Assembly: GCA_029260115.1 (NCBI GenBank)
Contig: JAJDDW010000091.1
Coordinates: 1-62,018 of the forward strand
Source: Phycisphaerae bacterium
Lineage (GTDB): Bacteria; Planctomycetota; Phycisphaerae; UBA1845
DNA length: 62,018 bases
Reading direction: 5' to 3'
The notes beneath the pieces are model-generated. The model did not search any database. It was not told the DNA's origin and worked only from the letters and a program-made list of their open reading frames with translations. Positions 34,736 to 43,184 of the stretch are shown here, piece after piece. The position numbers were made by a program, and so were the translations under genes. Position 1 is the stretch's first letter, and every line of letters begins with the position of its first letter.

Positions 34736-36112
34736 GTGGGCAACCATGACAACGCCAATGATCTTGATGTCATGCGGCGCGTATTCGCCGTAGCTACGCT
34801 ATTGAGCGCGACCGTTGATCTTGACGAAATTTTGCACGTCATCGTAGACGCGCTGAGAGACACACTCTCTGCTGAACGAGCCTCTGTTTTTGTTTACGAC
34901 AGCAAAACGAATGAATTATTTACGACAATTGCGCACGGCGTAGGTGTTAATTCCCAAGTCGGGGCTATGGGCGATTCGGATTTAGAGGCTGGTGCGCCAT
35001 CGCCGGTCAAGGAGATTCGCTTGCCGCTAGGAAAAGGGCTAGCTGGCGAAGCCGCCCGCACCCGCAAACTTATTAACGTCCCAAATGCCTACGACGACGC
35101 TCGCTTTGATACGGCTGTGGATAAAAAAACCGGATTTCGCACACGGTCCATTCTCACGATTCCGCTGGTATCGTTTGACGTCGACCTTGTCGGGGTCGCG
35201 CAAGTATTGAATAAGAAGCAGGGCAGCTTTGACGGGTACGATGAAGAAATCGCTATCGCATTAGCCTCGCAGGCGGCTGTCGCCATAAAACGTGCCCGAT
35301 TAATCGAAGACAGATTGGTCCGACACAAGCTTGAGCACGATCTAAATATTGCCCGCAGTATCCAACGGGAAACCTTTCCGTCGTCCATGCCAGACGTTCG
35401 AGGTTACGACCTGGCTGCCTGGTCGGACCCGGCCGACGAAACCGGCGGTGATGTTTACGACATTTTCGGACTTCGGGTTAATGACGATAGAAAAGTTATC
35501 GTGGGCAGCGGCGGCGAAGTTGAGCAGGTATTATTATTGCTGGCTGACGCAACAGGTCATGGCATCGGGCCAGCACTCACCGTTTCCCAACTCCGGGCCA
35601 TGGTGCGCATGGCTGCGAGAGCGGGCTTAGAACTTATCGAAAATATTCGACAGATCAATCGCCAATTGGTGCAAGACTTGCCAGATGGACGTTTCATCAC
35701 TGCGTGGTTCGGCTTGTTGACTGCGGACAAGGCTTCGTTGCTAAGTTTCAGTGCAGGGCAAGCGCCGCTCATTCACTTTCATGCGGCTAACAATAACATG
35801 TCCAATCTAAGATCGGACACTTTTCCGCTTGGTATATGCGAGGAATTGCCCAATCAAATAGGCGAGACCATCACCATGAGGCCAGGAGATGTCTTCGTGG
35901 TACTTTCGGATGGTTTTTACGAGGCGGCGAATGCGTCGAACGAATTATTCGGTGTTGAAGCCGTGATGGATTTGCTCCTGAAACACCATAAGGATACGGC
36001 TGCGAACATCCTCGATGCGATTCGCAGTGCATGCCAAAATTTTACGGCTGGTATACCGATCGCTGACGATCAAACAGCCGTCGTCATCAAACGCGATGAG
36101 ACGGCTGCTTGA
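34736..36112 (+). CDS. GAF-domain PP2C (SpoIIE/RsbU-type) serine phosphatase
   Basis: GTG at 34736 has GGGAG 7 nt upstream and gives 458 aa. A GAF sensor domain occupies about 20-180 (ERASVFVYD, GKGLAGEAA, VLNKKQGSFDGYDEEIA). A helical linker (about 185-215) with ARSIQRETFP, the usual entry to this phosphatase class, leads to the SpoIIE domain (about 225-455) with metal-binding ETGGDVYD, ADATGHGIGPAL and LSDGFYEA. Such proteins dephosphorylate anti-sigma antagonists in partner-switching systems. No anti-sigma factor or STAS gene lies nearby, so the target is elsewhere. The GAF ligand is unknown. Convergent with the cytochrome gene. Confidence 0.9.
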   Translation: MGNHDNANDLDVMRRVFAVATLLSATVDLDEILHVIVDALRDTLSAERASVFVYDSKTNELFTTIAHGVGVNSQVGAMGDSDLEAGAPSPVKEIRLPLGKGLAGEAARTRKLINVPNAYDDARFDTAVDKKTGFRTRSILTIPLVSFDVDLVGVAQVLNKKQGSFDGYDEEIAIALASQAAVAIKRARLIEDRLVRHKLEHDLNIARSIQRETFPSSMPDVRGYDLAAWSDPADETGGDVYDIFGLRVNDDRKVIVGSGGEVEQVLLLLADATGHGIGPALTVSQLRAMVRMAARAGLELIENIRQINRQLVQDLPDGRFITAWFGLLTADKASLLSFSAGQAPLIHFHAANNNMSNLRSDTFPLGICEELPNQIGETITMRPGDVFVVLSDGFYEAANASNELFGVEAVMDLLLKHHKDTAANILDAIRSACQNFTAGIPIADDQTAVVIKRDETAA

Positions 36113-36131
36113 CGAAGACTATTGTACGGTT

Positions 36132-36581
36132 CTATCGGAACTGGCTATGACAGTTAGTACAATTGCCTTTGATCTGAGCGACCAATGCGAGCATCTCCTC
36201 GGCGTCGGCTGGCGCTGTCTTGGCCTTATCCCGAAGCTTCAACGAATCATCGCGAAGCGACCGGGAAAAATCGCGGTACGCAGCCTCCTTGCCAGTGCCT
36301 ACAGAATTCACGTTGGATAACTCAGCTAATACTTCTGACAAATGAGCGATCATTTCAAGGTTTTCGGGATTCGAGGGATCGTCTTTCACCTTCTTGGATA
36401 ATTCACCAAGCACCATTTGCTGTCCAACCATCAGGGAATCGACGGAAGCCACCGTCCGAATCTTCACCATCTTGGCTTTTTTAACTTTTTTCTTTTTGGC
36501 CTTACCGTCCGCAGCTATGGCTACTAGTGGTACCATTATCAGCAGACAGAGCGTCGTGAGGCTCATCCATTTTCGCGTCAT
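36132..36581 (-). CDS. Exported cytochrome c'-like protein
   Basis: ATG at 36581 is preferred since GGAG lies 6 nt upstream, giving 149 aa. A Sec signal peptide ends near AIAA, and an unusual Lys-rich run (GKAKKKKVKKAKMVK) begins the mature protein. A helical region follows, then a C-terminal haem-binding CTNCH (Cys141 to His145) just five residues from the end, the position typical of class II (c') cytochromes. Predicted to be periplasmic, haem c attached covalently. It may bind electrons or small ligands such as NO. No c-type biogenesis genes lie nearby. Confidence 0.75.
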   Translation of the reverse strand: MTRKWMSLTTLCLLIMVPLVAIAADGKAKKKKVKKAKMVKIRTVASVDSLMVGQQMVLGELSKKVKDDPSNPENLEMIAHLSEVLAELSNVNSVGTGKEAAYRDFSRSLRDDSLKLRDKAKTAPADAEEMLALVAQIKGNCTNCHSQFR

Positions 36582-36729
36582 ATTTTTCTCCATACGTTAT
36601 TGGGATTATCCTAATCTTCAATCGCTTATATCCTAGCAGATATCGCAGGATACTGGCTAATGGCAAAATGTCAGGCGTTGTGAACAAGGCCCCCTTGACG
36701 CTGGTGAGTAGACACCGACACTTCATATT

Positions 36730-37431
36730 ATGAGCCAGCAGGTTTCCTACAGTGCATTTGACAGCGTGCCATCGGCTTTTGCCGTGGCTGGGCTAGAGAT
36801 GCGTTCGCACAAAGGCCGTAGCGTGGTTCAAGTGAACCTCGAAGGGCGGGTCCACTACCTCAAGCGATATTGGTTGGCCGGCTCGCAAATTTTTCAACGT
36901 CATGTCGCCCGTGGCCATCACGAGCTACGCATGATCGACTGGCTCAATCAACATGGTTTCGCCGGGCCAAGCGTGGTGCGTCGGGGAGCTAGCCGTTGCC
37001 TAGGCGTCTATACTAAGCTCTACTTTCTTATGGAAGAAATCAAAGATGAACTTCCGCTCGAATCCGCATGGCGAAAAAACCCGCCGGGTGCTACTCAATT
37101 GCTGCAAGAGCTAGCCAGTTTTTCCGCGAAACTGCATGAATCTGGGTTCGTTCACACCGATTTCTCGGAACGTCACATTCTAGTAGGAGGACCTGCAGGG
37201 AATCGGACGTTTCGATTGATAGACGTGGAGCGGGCGAACATCGGTAAAGCCAGTCCGCGACGCATAGCCAATGATCTCGCGACGTTGGTAGCCAGTATCG
37301 CAGACCATAGACTACAATCGCTCGTGCGTGAGGATTTCTTGGATATATATATAGCCCAGCGCAGCACGCTGGAGAGCGGCGATGAATTTCGTCGACTGTT
37401 CAAACAAGCGAGACCCACGAAGAGCTTTTAA
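36730..37431 (+). CDS. WaaP/Kdo-kinase-like protein 1
   Basis: A 233-aa protein with the lipopolysaccharide-kinase fold: VHYLKRYW (lysine strand), the catalytic-loop segment HTDFSERHILV near residue 141, and IDVERA, which replaces the DFG-type metal motif. It is short and lacks a full C-lobe, as is usual for WaaP/KdkA enzymes that phosphorylate inner-core sugars on the cytoplasmic face. It is the first gene of a block with a second kinase (overlapping stop/start TAATG at 37431), a glycosyltransferase and an MsbA-like exporter. Confidence 0.8.
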   Translation: MSQQVSYSAFDSVPSAFAVAGLEMRSHKGRSVVQVNLEGRVHYLKRYWLAGSQIFQRHVARGHHELRMIDWLNQHGFAGPSVVRRGASRCLGVYTKLYFLMEEIKDELPLESAWRKNPPGATQLLQELASFSAKLHESGFVHTDFSERHILVGGPAGNRTFRLIDVERANIGKASPRRIANDLATLVASIADHRLQSLVREDFLDIYIAQRSTLESGDEFRRLFKQARPTKSF

Positions 37432-38339
37432 TGCCTCATGCTATTACACATGCCTATAACGCAATTTCACTAGATGATGGCTGGGACGCATCGGTTCTGT
37501 CTGCGGACAGCAGATCAAAGTTGGGCGATGGTTTTCCGGCTGGGCTGACCGATCAGCATTGGCTAAATTTTTGTAACCAACTCATCAAGAACCCATCAGC
37601 ATTGGCTGGGTTCGCCGCGTTAAAAGCTTCCAAAGACGGCCAAGTGATTCAAGCGACAATAGCGGATAGCGTACAAGTCGTGTGTAAGAAGAGTCTAACG
37701 AGGGGAGCGTTTCGCCGCATCTTAGCTAAATTGCACGGCTCAAAAGAACGCAAACAATTTGAAATAGCTACCAAACTAATCGCTTGCGGTATTTCGACGG
37801 CTGCGCCCTATGCATTGATTCACAAACGCTTCGCCAGCGCGGGTTGGCTAATTACCCAATATCTTGAGAACAGCATCGACCTGGACCAAGCCGCACTTTC
37901 CGAGTTGCCGCGTATGCCTAGTCAGCAACAACGGCGGGTGAAAAACGTTTTGATCCAAAAGCTGGCCGAATTAATTTCACAGTTGCAGAAGCACCACGTT
38001 TACCATCGCGACTTCAAAGCTTCCAATATCCTGGCTACGGACCTTGTTAGCGGTGGTCGAGACGTCAAAGTTTGGCTAATCGATACCGAAGGCATTCAAT
38101 TTCGTACCAGCAGCCAGTCGCCCAACGATCGTTCCCTTGTCCGCCTGGTCGCCAGCCTGTTAGCGTACAGGAGCGTAACTTTGACCGATCTTGCCCGCTT
38201 GCTCCGGAAGCTCCAACCAGCGGATGATTCATCACTCTGTCATTGGAAGCCTCGGCTGAGGGAATTGCTCCAGCAGGCGAATGAGTACAACGAGCGGTCT
38301 CGTAACCGAAAATCTCACAAGTTAGATGGTTATCAATAA
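37431..38339 (+). CDS. WaaP/Kdo-kinase-like protein 2
   Basis: A 302-aa protein. VQVVCKKSLTRG (ATP-binding lysine region), HRDFKASNIL (catalytic loop near residue 191) and LIDTEGI (metal site) define an LPS-kinase-type fold. It has an extra 60-residue N-terminal region compared with its neighbour. Its ATG overlaps the upstream stop codon by one base, implying coupled translation and perhaps a kinase pair acting on different sugars or as a complex. A 106-bp gap with nothing recognisable separates it from the glycosyltransferase. Confidence 0.8.
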   Translation: MPHAITHAYNAISLDDGWDASVLSADSRSKLGDGFPAGLTDQHWLNFCNQLIKNPSALAGFAALKASKDGQVIQATIADSVQVVCKKSLTRGAFRRILAKLHGSKERKQFEIATKLIACGISTAAPYALIHKRFASAGWLITQYLENSIDLDQAALSELPRMPSQQQRRVKNVLIQKLAELISQLQKHHVYHRDFKASNILATDLVSGGRDVKVWLIDTEGIQFRTSSQSPNDRSLVRLVASLLAYRSVTLTDLARLLRKLQPADDSSLCHWKPRLRELLQQANEYNERSRNRKSHKLDGYQ

Positions 38340-38445
38340 CATCAACTCAATTAGGCAAGTTTCCCCATATTCTCGTAGTCGTAAAAGCCGCATCGTTAGG
38401 GAACTTTCAACAACTACTAGGATCGCATAGAATCTGCGGCGCGCG

Positions 38446-39510
38446 ATGTTGTTACGCACACTCCATATCGCTGAATCCTTTGAAGCCAAGACCAGCAACA
38501 TAGCCGGGTCGTTGCTGGGGTTGGATAGTGCGCTATGTCAGCATGATCTCGAACCTTCTTATTGCGCCACAACTACCGTTTCCGATTTCCAAGTATCGTC
38601 GCTGAATTCACTCAGCACGCTCATCGCTGAAGCCCAGCTTGTGCATATCCACGGCTGGGGTTCCGATATTTCTCGAACAGCAGCCCGCATGGCGCTCAAA
38701 CTTGGCAGGCCTTATTTAATTTCGTCGCTGGGCACACTCGTCCTGCACACATTCACGCGTGAATCTAGGGTTACTCGCCTGCGGTCATGGTTGAGCGATA
38801 GAAGACTCATCAAGGGGGCATTGTCCCTCACGGCCCTGAACGAGCCCGAACGCGATGAGCTAACCAATCGCTTCCCGGCCAATAGAGTCGACACGCTAAC
38901 CTACGGCTTAGATTTCGATCAATTTCGATCCATAACGCCAGACGCGCCGGCTTCATTGTTATTACCCGAAGGAAAAATCCTGCTCCACCTCGGTCCTATC
39001 CATCCGCAGGAAGGGTTAGTGGCGCTGCTGAAATCCTTTGCCGAACTTGGACTAGACAGTGAAGGCTGGGCAGTCGTATTAGCAGGCGAGGACGCCGAGG
39101 GCTGGCAGGAGAAGCTTGAGGCAGCCGTTCGCAGAAAAGGTGCCTATCAGCAGGTATCGTTCATTCGCGCATCGGACCTAGCTACCCAACGCTATTTGCT
39201 ATCGCGTGCGTCAATTTTCATCGCAACTGGGCTTCATTTTCGATCTCCTGCGACGATCCTGCAGGCCATGGCTTGTGAGGTGCCGGTGCTTGCCTCAAAA
39301 CAGTTGACACCTGCCGGGCTTGAGCATGTGATTCGCGTTTGTGAGCCAACGCGCGAGTCAATTAGGCCAGCGCTGGGTGCGTTGATGAAGTGCGATGAGG
39401 ACCAAAGAAAAGAAATCGTGTCTACCGCGCTCGGTCGCGCTAAGGAAATAGCTGATTGGCGCGTGTGTGCAAAATCTTGGGCGTCGCTCTACGAGCAGAT
39501 CATAAAGTAG
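38446..39510 (+). CDS. GT4-type glycosyltransferase
   Basis: A 354-aa protein. The N-terminal Rossmann-like domain includes VHIHGWGSD (about residue 66) and SSLGTL. The C-terminal domain has KILLHLGPIHPQEGL (nucleotide-sugar-binding region), VVLAGEDAEGW and a final block SPATILQAMACEVPVLASKQL, where family 4 enzymes have the E(x7)E-type signature. The first acidic residue of that motif is replaced here. Predicted to be a retaining, nucleotide-sugar-dependent transferase working on a lipid-linked sugar at the inner-membrane face. It is 7 bp upstream of the exporter gene. Confidence 0.8.
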   Translation: MLLRTLHIAESFEAKTSNIAGSLLGLDSALCQHDLEPSYCATTTVSDFQVSSLNSLSTLIAEAQLVHIHGWGSDISRTAARMALKLGRPYLISSLGTLVLHTFTRESRVTRLRSWLSDRRLIKGALSLTALNEPERDELTNRFPANRVDTLTYGLDFDQFRSITPDAPASLLLPEGKILLHLGPIHPQEGLVALLKSFAELGLDSEGWAVVLAGEDAEGWQEKLEAAVRRKGAYQQVSFIRASDLATQRYLLSRASIFIATGLHFRSPATILQAMACEVPVLASKQLTPAGLEHVIRVCEPTRESIRPALGALMKCDEDQRKEIVSTALGRAKEIADWRVCAKSWASLYEQIIK

Positions 39511-39517
39511 CCGCAAT

Positions 39518-41671
39518 ATGAAGACGGAATTATTATCAGCTGATGCTCAGAAATCCAAGTCGAAAGACACGGCCTTCCGTTACGCCGAATTGAGCAGACT
39601 TTTTTCCCTTATTTGGCCATTCCGTCGTAGCGTATTCTTCGGACTATGTGCCACGCTGATCTATGTTGGATTACACACATTTAGCCTAGCAGCCGCCTTT
39701 CCTGTATTTAAAGTGCTGTTAGAAAAAGAAGGATTAGACGGGTGGATTGATCGCGAAGTCGTTAGTTCACGACTAGGGATAGATGTCGCATCCATATCCA
39801 TGGATGATGATTCGAAAGAAATAGTTGTATCTCATGTACATCACGGCAGCCCGGCTGCGAACGCTGATGTGTTGCCGCTTGATGTGTGGGTTGCGCCCGA
39901 TGGTCAGACAATGGCTGAGTGCATGCATTCTATAGCCCGTTCTGATAGCGAAACTATCTCCTTACAGATTAAATCGACAAAAACGGGAACGCTTCGTACG
40001 ACGCCCGTACCACTCGGAGCCTTGGATCGAAAAACGAACGCATTATTGTGGGGTAGGGGGCTATTGCCAGATAACGCGGCGCGGTCGCCGCTCGACCTGC
40101 TAAAATATATATTGGCGGCCCTAATCGTGGTCGTCGTTTTGGCGAATGTATTCCGCTATTTTGGGGAAATTTGGATAGCTTCAGCCGTGTTGCGATCCAT
40201 GATGTCTCTTCGCGCGACGCTGTATGCCCACACCCTGCATCTACCGGTAAGTTATTTCTCCGAGCAATCCACTTCAGATACCGTGACGCGATTTATTCAG
40301 GATATTCAGGAAGTTCAGCGCGGTATGCTTACGCTGTTTGGCAAGTTCATTCGTGAACCGCTTCGCGCAGTCTTTATTCTGGCATTAGCTTTTGTGTTTG
40401 ATTGGCGCATTACGTTGGCCATGGTCGTCGTCGCGCCGCTTACCGTCATTATTTTTTGGTCAGTAGGGCGAAGCGTGAAAAAAGCCAACCGAAAACTACT
40501 GCAAGCCTATGGAAAAATGATCGGTGCTTTAACGACCTGCTTCCAAAACCTGCGCGTCGTCAAGGCTTATACCGCTGAAGATTTAGAGCACGATCGACTA
40601 CGCTTGGTAGATCGATACATGTTTCGTCAGCAACTGAAGTTGGCGAAGCTGCAAGCATTCACTAGCCCCATGATCGAAACCTTAGCCGTGATTGCCGCCA
40701 GCTTCGCGACGGTTTGGCTGGCAAGTCGAGTCGTTTCGAAGGACATCGACACGTCTCGCTTCGCCGCGCTGGGCGTTATTCTCGCATCACTTTTCGACCC
40801 ACTTCGCAAATTAACGGATGTGTACGTGCGTGTGCAACGGTCCACCGCAGGCTTGGAACGCATTTTCCATATATTGCAGCAACCAATCGAGCAGCAGTCC
40901 GATGACGTAGGCACGTCTTTGCAACCGCTGTCGAAATCCATTGACTATATCGACGTGTCCTTCACTTATCCCGGCGCAGATCAGCCTGCGCTATGCGACA
41001 TAAATTTAACTATCGCCCAAGGTGAGACCCTTGCGTTTGTAGGGCCAAACGGTTGTGGGAAAACAACGCTGGTCAGTTTGCTGTCGCGTTTTTTCGATCC
41101 AGACGCCGGTAAAATACTCTATGACGGAATCGACTTGCGCGAGGCTAATCTGAGCACGCTACGCGGACAAGTGAGTTTGGTAAGCCAGGATGCCGTCGTG
41201 TTCGAGGGTACACCGATAGAAAATATCACCTATGGCGCGATCGATAGTACAATGGATGAAGTCGAGAAAGCTGCGCAACGTGCCCATGCCGATGCATTTA
41301 TTCGGAGTTTGCCTGGGGCCTACAGCGCGTCGCTTGGCGAGCGGGGTACAACACTTTCCGGTGGTCAGCGACAAAGACTCGCGATTGCCCGTGCTATTTT
41401 CCGCAACGCACCGCTGCTCATCTTCGACGAGGCTACCAGTCAGATTGATGCCGAATCCGAGCTTGATATCCAGCAGGCCTTGCAGGAATACGCCCGCGAG
41501 CGCACTACGATCATCATCGCCCATCGATTAAGCACCATCCAATTTGCCTCACGTATCGTTGTGATGGACAAGGGGCGGATTCTTGATACGGGGACGCACG
41601 AAGTGTTATTCGACCGCTGCCCCTTATATCGGACGCTATGCGAAACCCAGCTAGTTTCAGCGTCATCTTAA
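39518..41671 (+). CDS. MsbA-like ABC exporter with a PDZ-like insertion
   Basis: A 717-aa half-transporter. TM1 is at about 30-50. An unusual soluble region of about 140 residues (55-190) follows, whose core (about 88-172) resembles a PDZ domain: EIVVSHVHHGSPAANADV, DGQT and ISLQIKSTKTGTLRTTPV. TM2 begins near 195, and the rest of the six-helix domain follows. The ATPase has Walker A GPNGCGKTT (about 508), the signature LSGGQRQRLAIARA (about 612) and Walker B LLIFDEATS (about 635). It likely flips a lipid-A-type glycolipid. The insertion is predicted to be periplasmic. Last gene of the envelope block. Confidence 0.88.
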   Translation: MKTELLSADAQKSKSKDTAFRYAELSRLFSLIWPFRRSVFFGLCATLIYVGLHTFSLAAAFPVFKVLLEKEGLDGWIDREVVSSRLGIDVASISMDDDSKEIVVSHVHHGSPAANADVLPLDVWVAPDGQTMAECMHSIARSDSETISLQIKSTKTGTLRTTPVPLGALDRKTNALLWGRGLLPDNAARSPLDLLKYILAALIVVVVLANVFRYFGEIWIASAVLRSMMSLRATLYAHTLHLPVSYFSEQSTSDTVTRFIQDIQEVQRGMLTLFGKFIREPLRAVFILALAFVFDWRITLAMVVVAPLTVIIFWSVGRSVKKANRKLLQAYGKMIGALTTCFQNLRVVKAYTAEDLEHDRLRLVDRYMFRQQLKLAKLQAFTSPMIETLAVIAASFATVWLASRVVSKDIDTSRFAALGVILASLFDPLRKLTDVYVRVQRSTAGLERIFHILQQPIEQQSDDVGTSLQPLSKSIDYIDVSFTYPGADQPALCDINLTIAQGETLAFVGPNGCGKTTLVSLLSRFFDPDAGKILYDGIDLREANLSTLRGQVSLVSQDAVVFEGTPIENITYGAIDSTMDEVEKAAQRAHADAFIRSLPGAYSASLGERGTTLSGGQRQRLAIARAIFRNAPLLIFDEATSQIDAESELDIQQALQEYARERTTIIIAHRLSTIQFASRIVVMDKGRILDTGTHEVLFDRCPLYRTLCETQLVSASS

Positions 41672-41776
41672 TGACACTGTGACATTAACCATGCACCGGG
41701 TGGCATAGGTTCGCACTGGCTTGCCCACGGGCGCAGCGATGACTCAAACGCTGACATAGCCTGCCGTGCAATCAAG
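41672..41776. other. Short non-coding gap after the exporter
   Basis: Contains GGGTGGCAT and a CTTGCCCACGGGCG segment resembling arms of the repeat families seen elsewhere in the window. No terminator with a T-run is visible. Confidence 0.35.
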
Positions 41777-42091
41777 CTATGTGCACGCACCCACCTTATT
41801 TTTAGACGATGCTTGTTTGTCATCGATCTCCCAGCCGGCATCGGGCAGTTCAACATGAGAAATGTTATCCACGCGCACCATGACCGTATCAAGCTGCTTA
41901 GATTTTCCGTGTTCTGTAACTGTCGCGTCTGATAATAGAAGGTAACCACCCTTGAAATCTCTGATCGCATCAAATGGACGCGTGGCATCGCTGCTGCTAG
42001 CTGGCGTGTGAAAACATCCTTCCACACAATTGCCGGTCGACATGCAGACCCGAATTTTACAGGATTTTGTACTCTGGTGTATATGCAACAT
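41777..42091 (-). CDS. Small protein, possibly Sm-like fold
   Basis: ATG at 42091 with GGAG 8 nt upstream gives 104 aa; a longer frame from 42130 lacks a ribosome site. The middle and end look like a small beta barrel: GNCVEGCFHTP, FKGGYLLLSDATV and VMVRVDNISHVELPD. The last two have the spacing of Sm1/Sm2 strands (G-x-L-x-L-x-(D/N)-A then V-x-V-(R)-x-x-x-I-x-x-V). This is inference only, with a weak match. The tail is polar. It is transcribed away from the HAMP-like gene and may share its transcript. Confidence 0.55.
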   Translation of the reverse strand: MLHIHQSTKSCKIRVCMSTGNCVEGCFHTPASSSDATRPFDAIRDFKGGYLLLSDATVTEHGKSKQLDTVMVRVDNISHVELPDAGWEIDDKQASSKNKVGACT

Positions 42092-42135
42092 GTGTAAACT
42101 CCGTATCGTAATAGGCTGTAAATGATTCACAACAA

Positions 42136-42798
42136 TCAGCTAGCCATCGCTGGCTCGTTGGACGTTAAGTTAATAGATCGCTCCGACATATCAGCCATAC
42201 AGTCTTCGCCGAGAGAACTATTGATGTCATGGCACAGCTGGTTAAGATCTTCCATCGCCTTTTCCAGATTAGGACGACGTTGCTCATCGCAACTTGTTGC
42301 CACGGCTTCAAGCTTTTGCATGATTGCCACGATGGATTTTTTTTCTTGCGATCGTTGCAATCTTAATTTACCCATCGAAGTTGATAATGTAGTAAAGAGT
42401 TCCTTGAACTCATCTTTCTTGCGCAGCGGACGAATATTCGGGATACGATTTTCCCCCAATTCGCCTAAATATTTTTCGAGAATGAGTAGTGGACCGCAAA
42501 TGCGGTGCGTGACGACTATACTCCAAACACATACCCCCAGGGCGGTCAGCGCAGCGAACCCTAAACCAAATAGAAATATAATAGTCGAAACGTTCGCAAA
42601 GTAAGATTCAGGATTCGCAGCTCGTAGTCGAGCTTGCTGATGCAACATCCCAAATTGAACACTCGATAGGATCGAAGCAACTACTAGCACCGCAATGGCT
42701 GCGGTTAAGGAATACTTCCACTGAAAAGCTGAATGCGTTACATACTGACGACGCCGACTGTGCATTACTTCAGCTGGTAGAGTTGGTGTATCTGCCAT
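42136..42798 (-). CDS. Two-helix membrane protein with HAMP-like region
   Basis: About 220 aa. Helices at about 28-49 and 68-96 flank a short periplasmic loop. A segment RICGPLLILEKYLGELGENRIPNIRPLRKKDEFKEL-like in layout follows, with a conserved Pro and a terminal (K)DEFKEL typical of a HAMP signal converter. A coiled-coil-like C-terminus follows. No kinase or methyl-accepting domain is present, so it is a truncated or stand-alone sensor. The start is uncertain: ATG at 42798, or GTG at 42819. The neighbour on the left is the small Sm-like protein. Confidence 0.6.
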   Translation of the reverse strand: MADTPTLPAEVMHSRRRQYVTHSAFQWKYSLTAAIAVLVVASILSSVQFGMLHQQARLRAANPESYFANVSTIIFLFGLGFAALTALGVCVWSIVVTHRICGPLLILEKYLGELGENRIPNIRPLRKKDEFKELFTTLSTSMGKLRLQRSQEKKSIVAIMQKLEAVATSCDEQRRPNLEKAMEDLNQLCHDINSSLGEDCMADMSERSINLTSNEPAMAS

Positions 42799-43184
42799 AA
42801 TACTATTCCATATAATCACACTCGTTGACCAAGCAACATGCTCGAATCAATCTCATCTCAACACTACATTATAAAATCTACTTAAGAAAATCTTATTACG
42901 TTGGAACAGATAGCATCCGATAACTAACAATCATCAACATTCTTATTATTTACAGGCGTATTCAAATTGACCAATTTATAGGGCTAACAGGCGGAGACGA
43001 CATACAACCAAGTGGCGAATACCTGATAACCCTAATTCCAACACAACTCATGTCTTGATTATGTTTTGAATAGTAAGTTTGAATGAAAGCATTAGCTGTA
43101 TACCTTTCGTGAGTCACGAGAGTGATCTCGCAGGTACCGCTGGGTAGCATTGTTATAGATGTGATCGGCAATAGGAGCACAAAC
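42799..43184 (+). other. AT-rich intergenic leader of the TadG gene
   Basis: Divergent region. It is AT-rich near 42860-42960, the likely location of promoters for both neighbours. No RNA gene or repeat is recognisable. AGGAG at 43173-43177 is the ribosome site of the TadG-like gene. Confidence 0.45.

Noticed and set aside
41668..42027. Minus-strand open frame of 119 codons overlapping the exporter's end
   Set aside because: Overlaps the 104-aa gene 41777-42091, which has a ribosome site and better composition.
42122..42604. Plus-strand open frame of 160 codons
   Set aside because: Antisense to the HAMP-like gene; no start signal.
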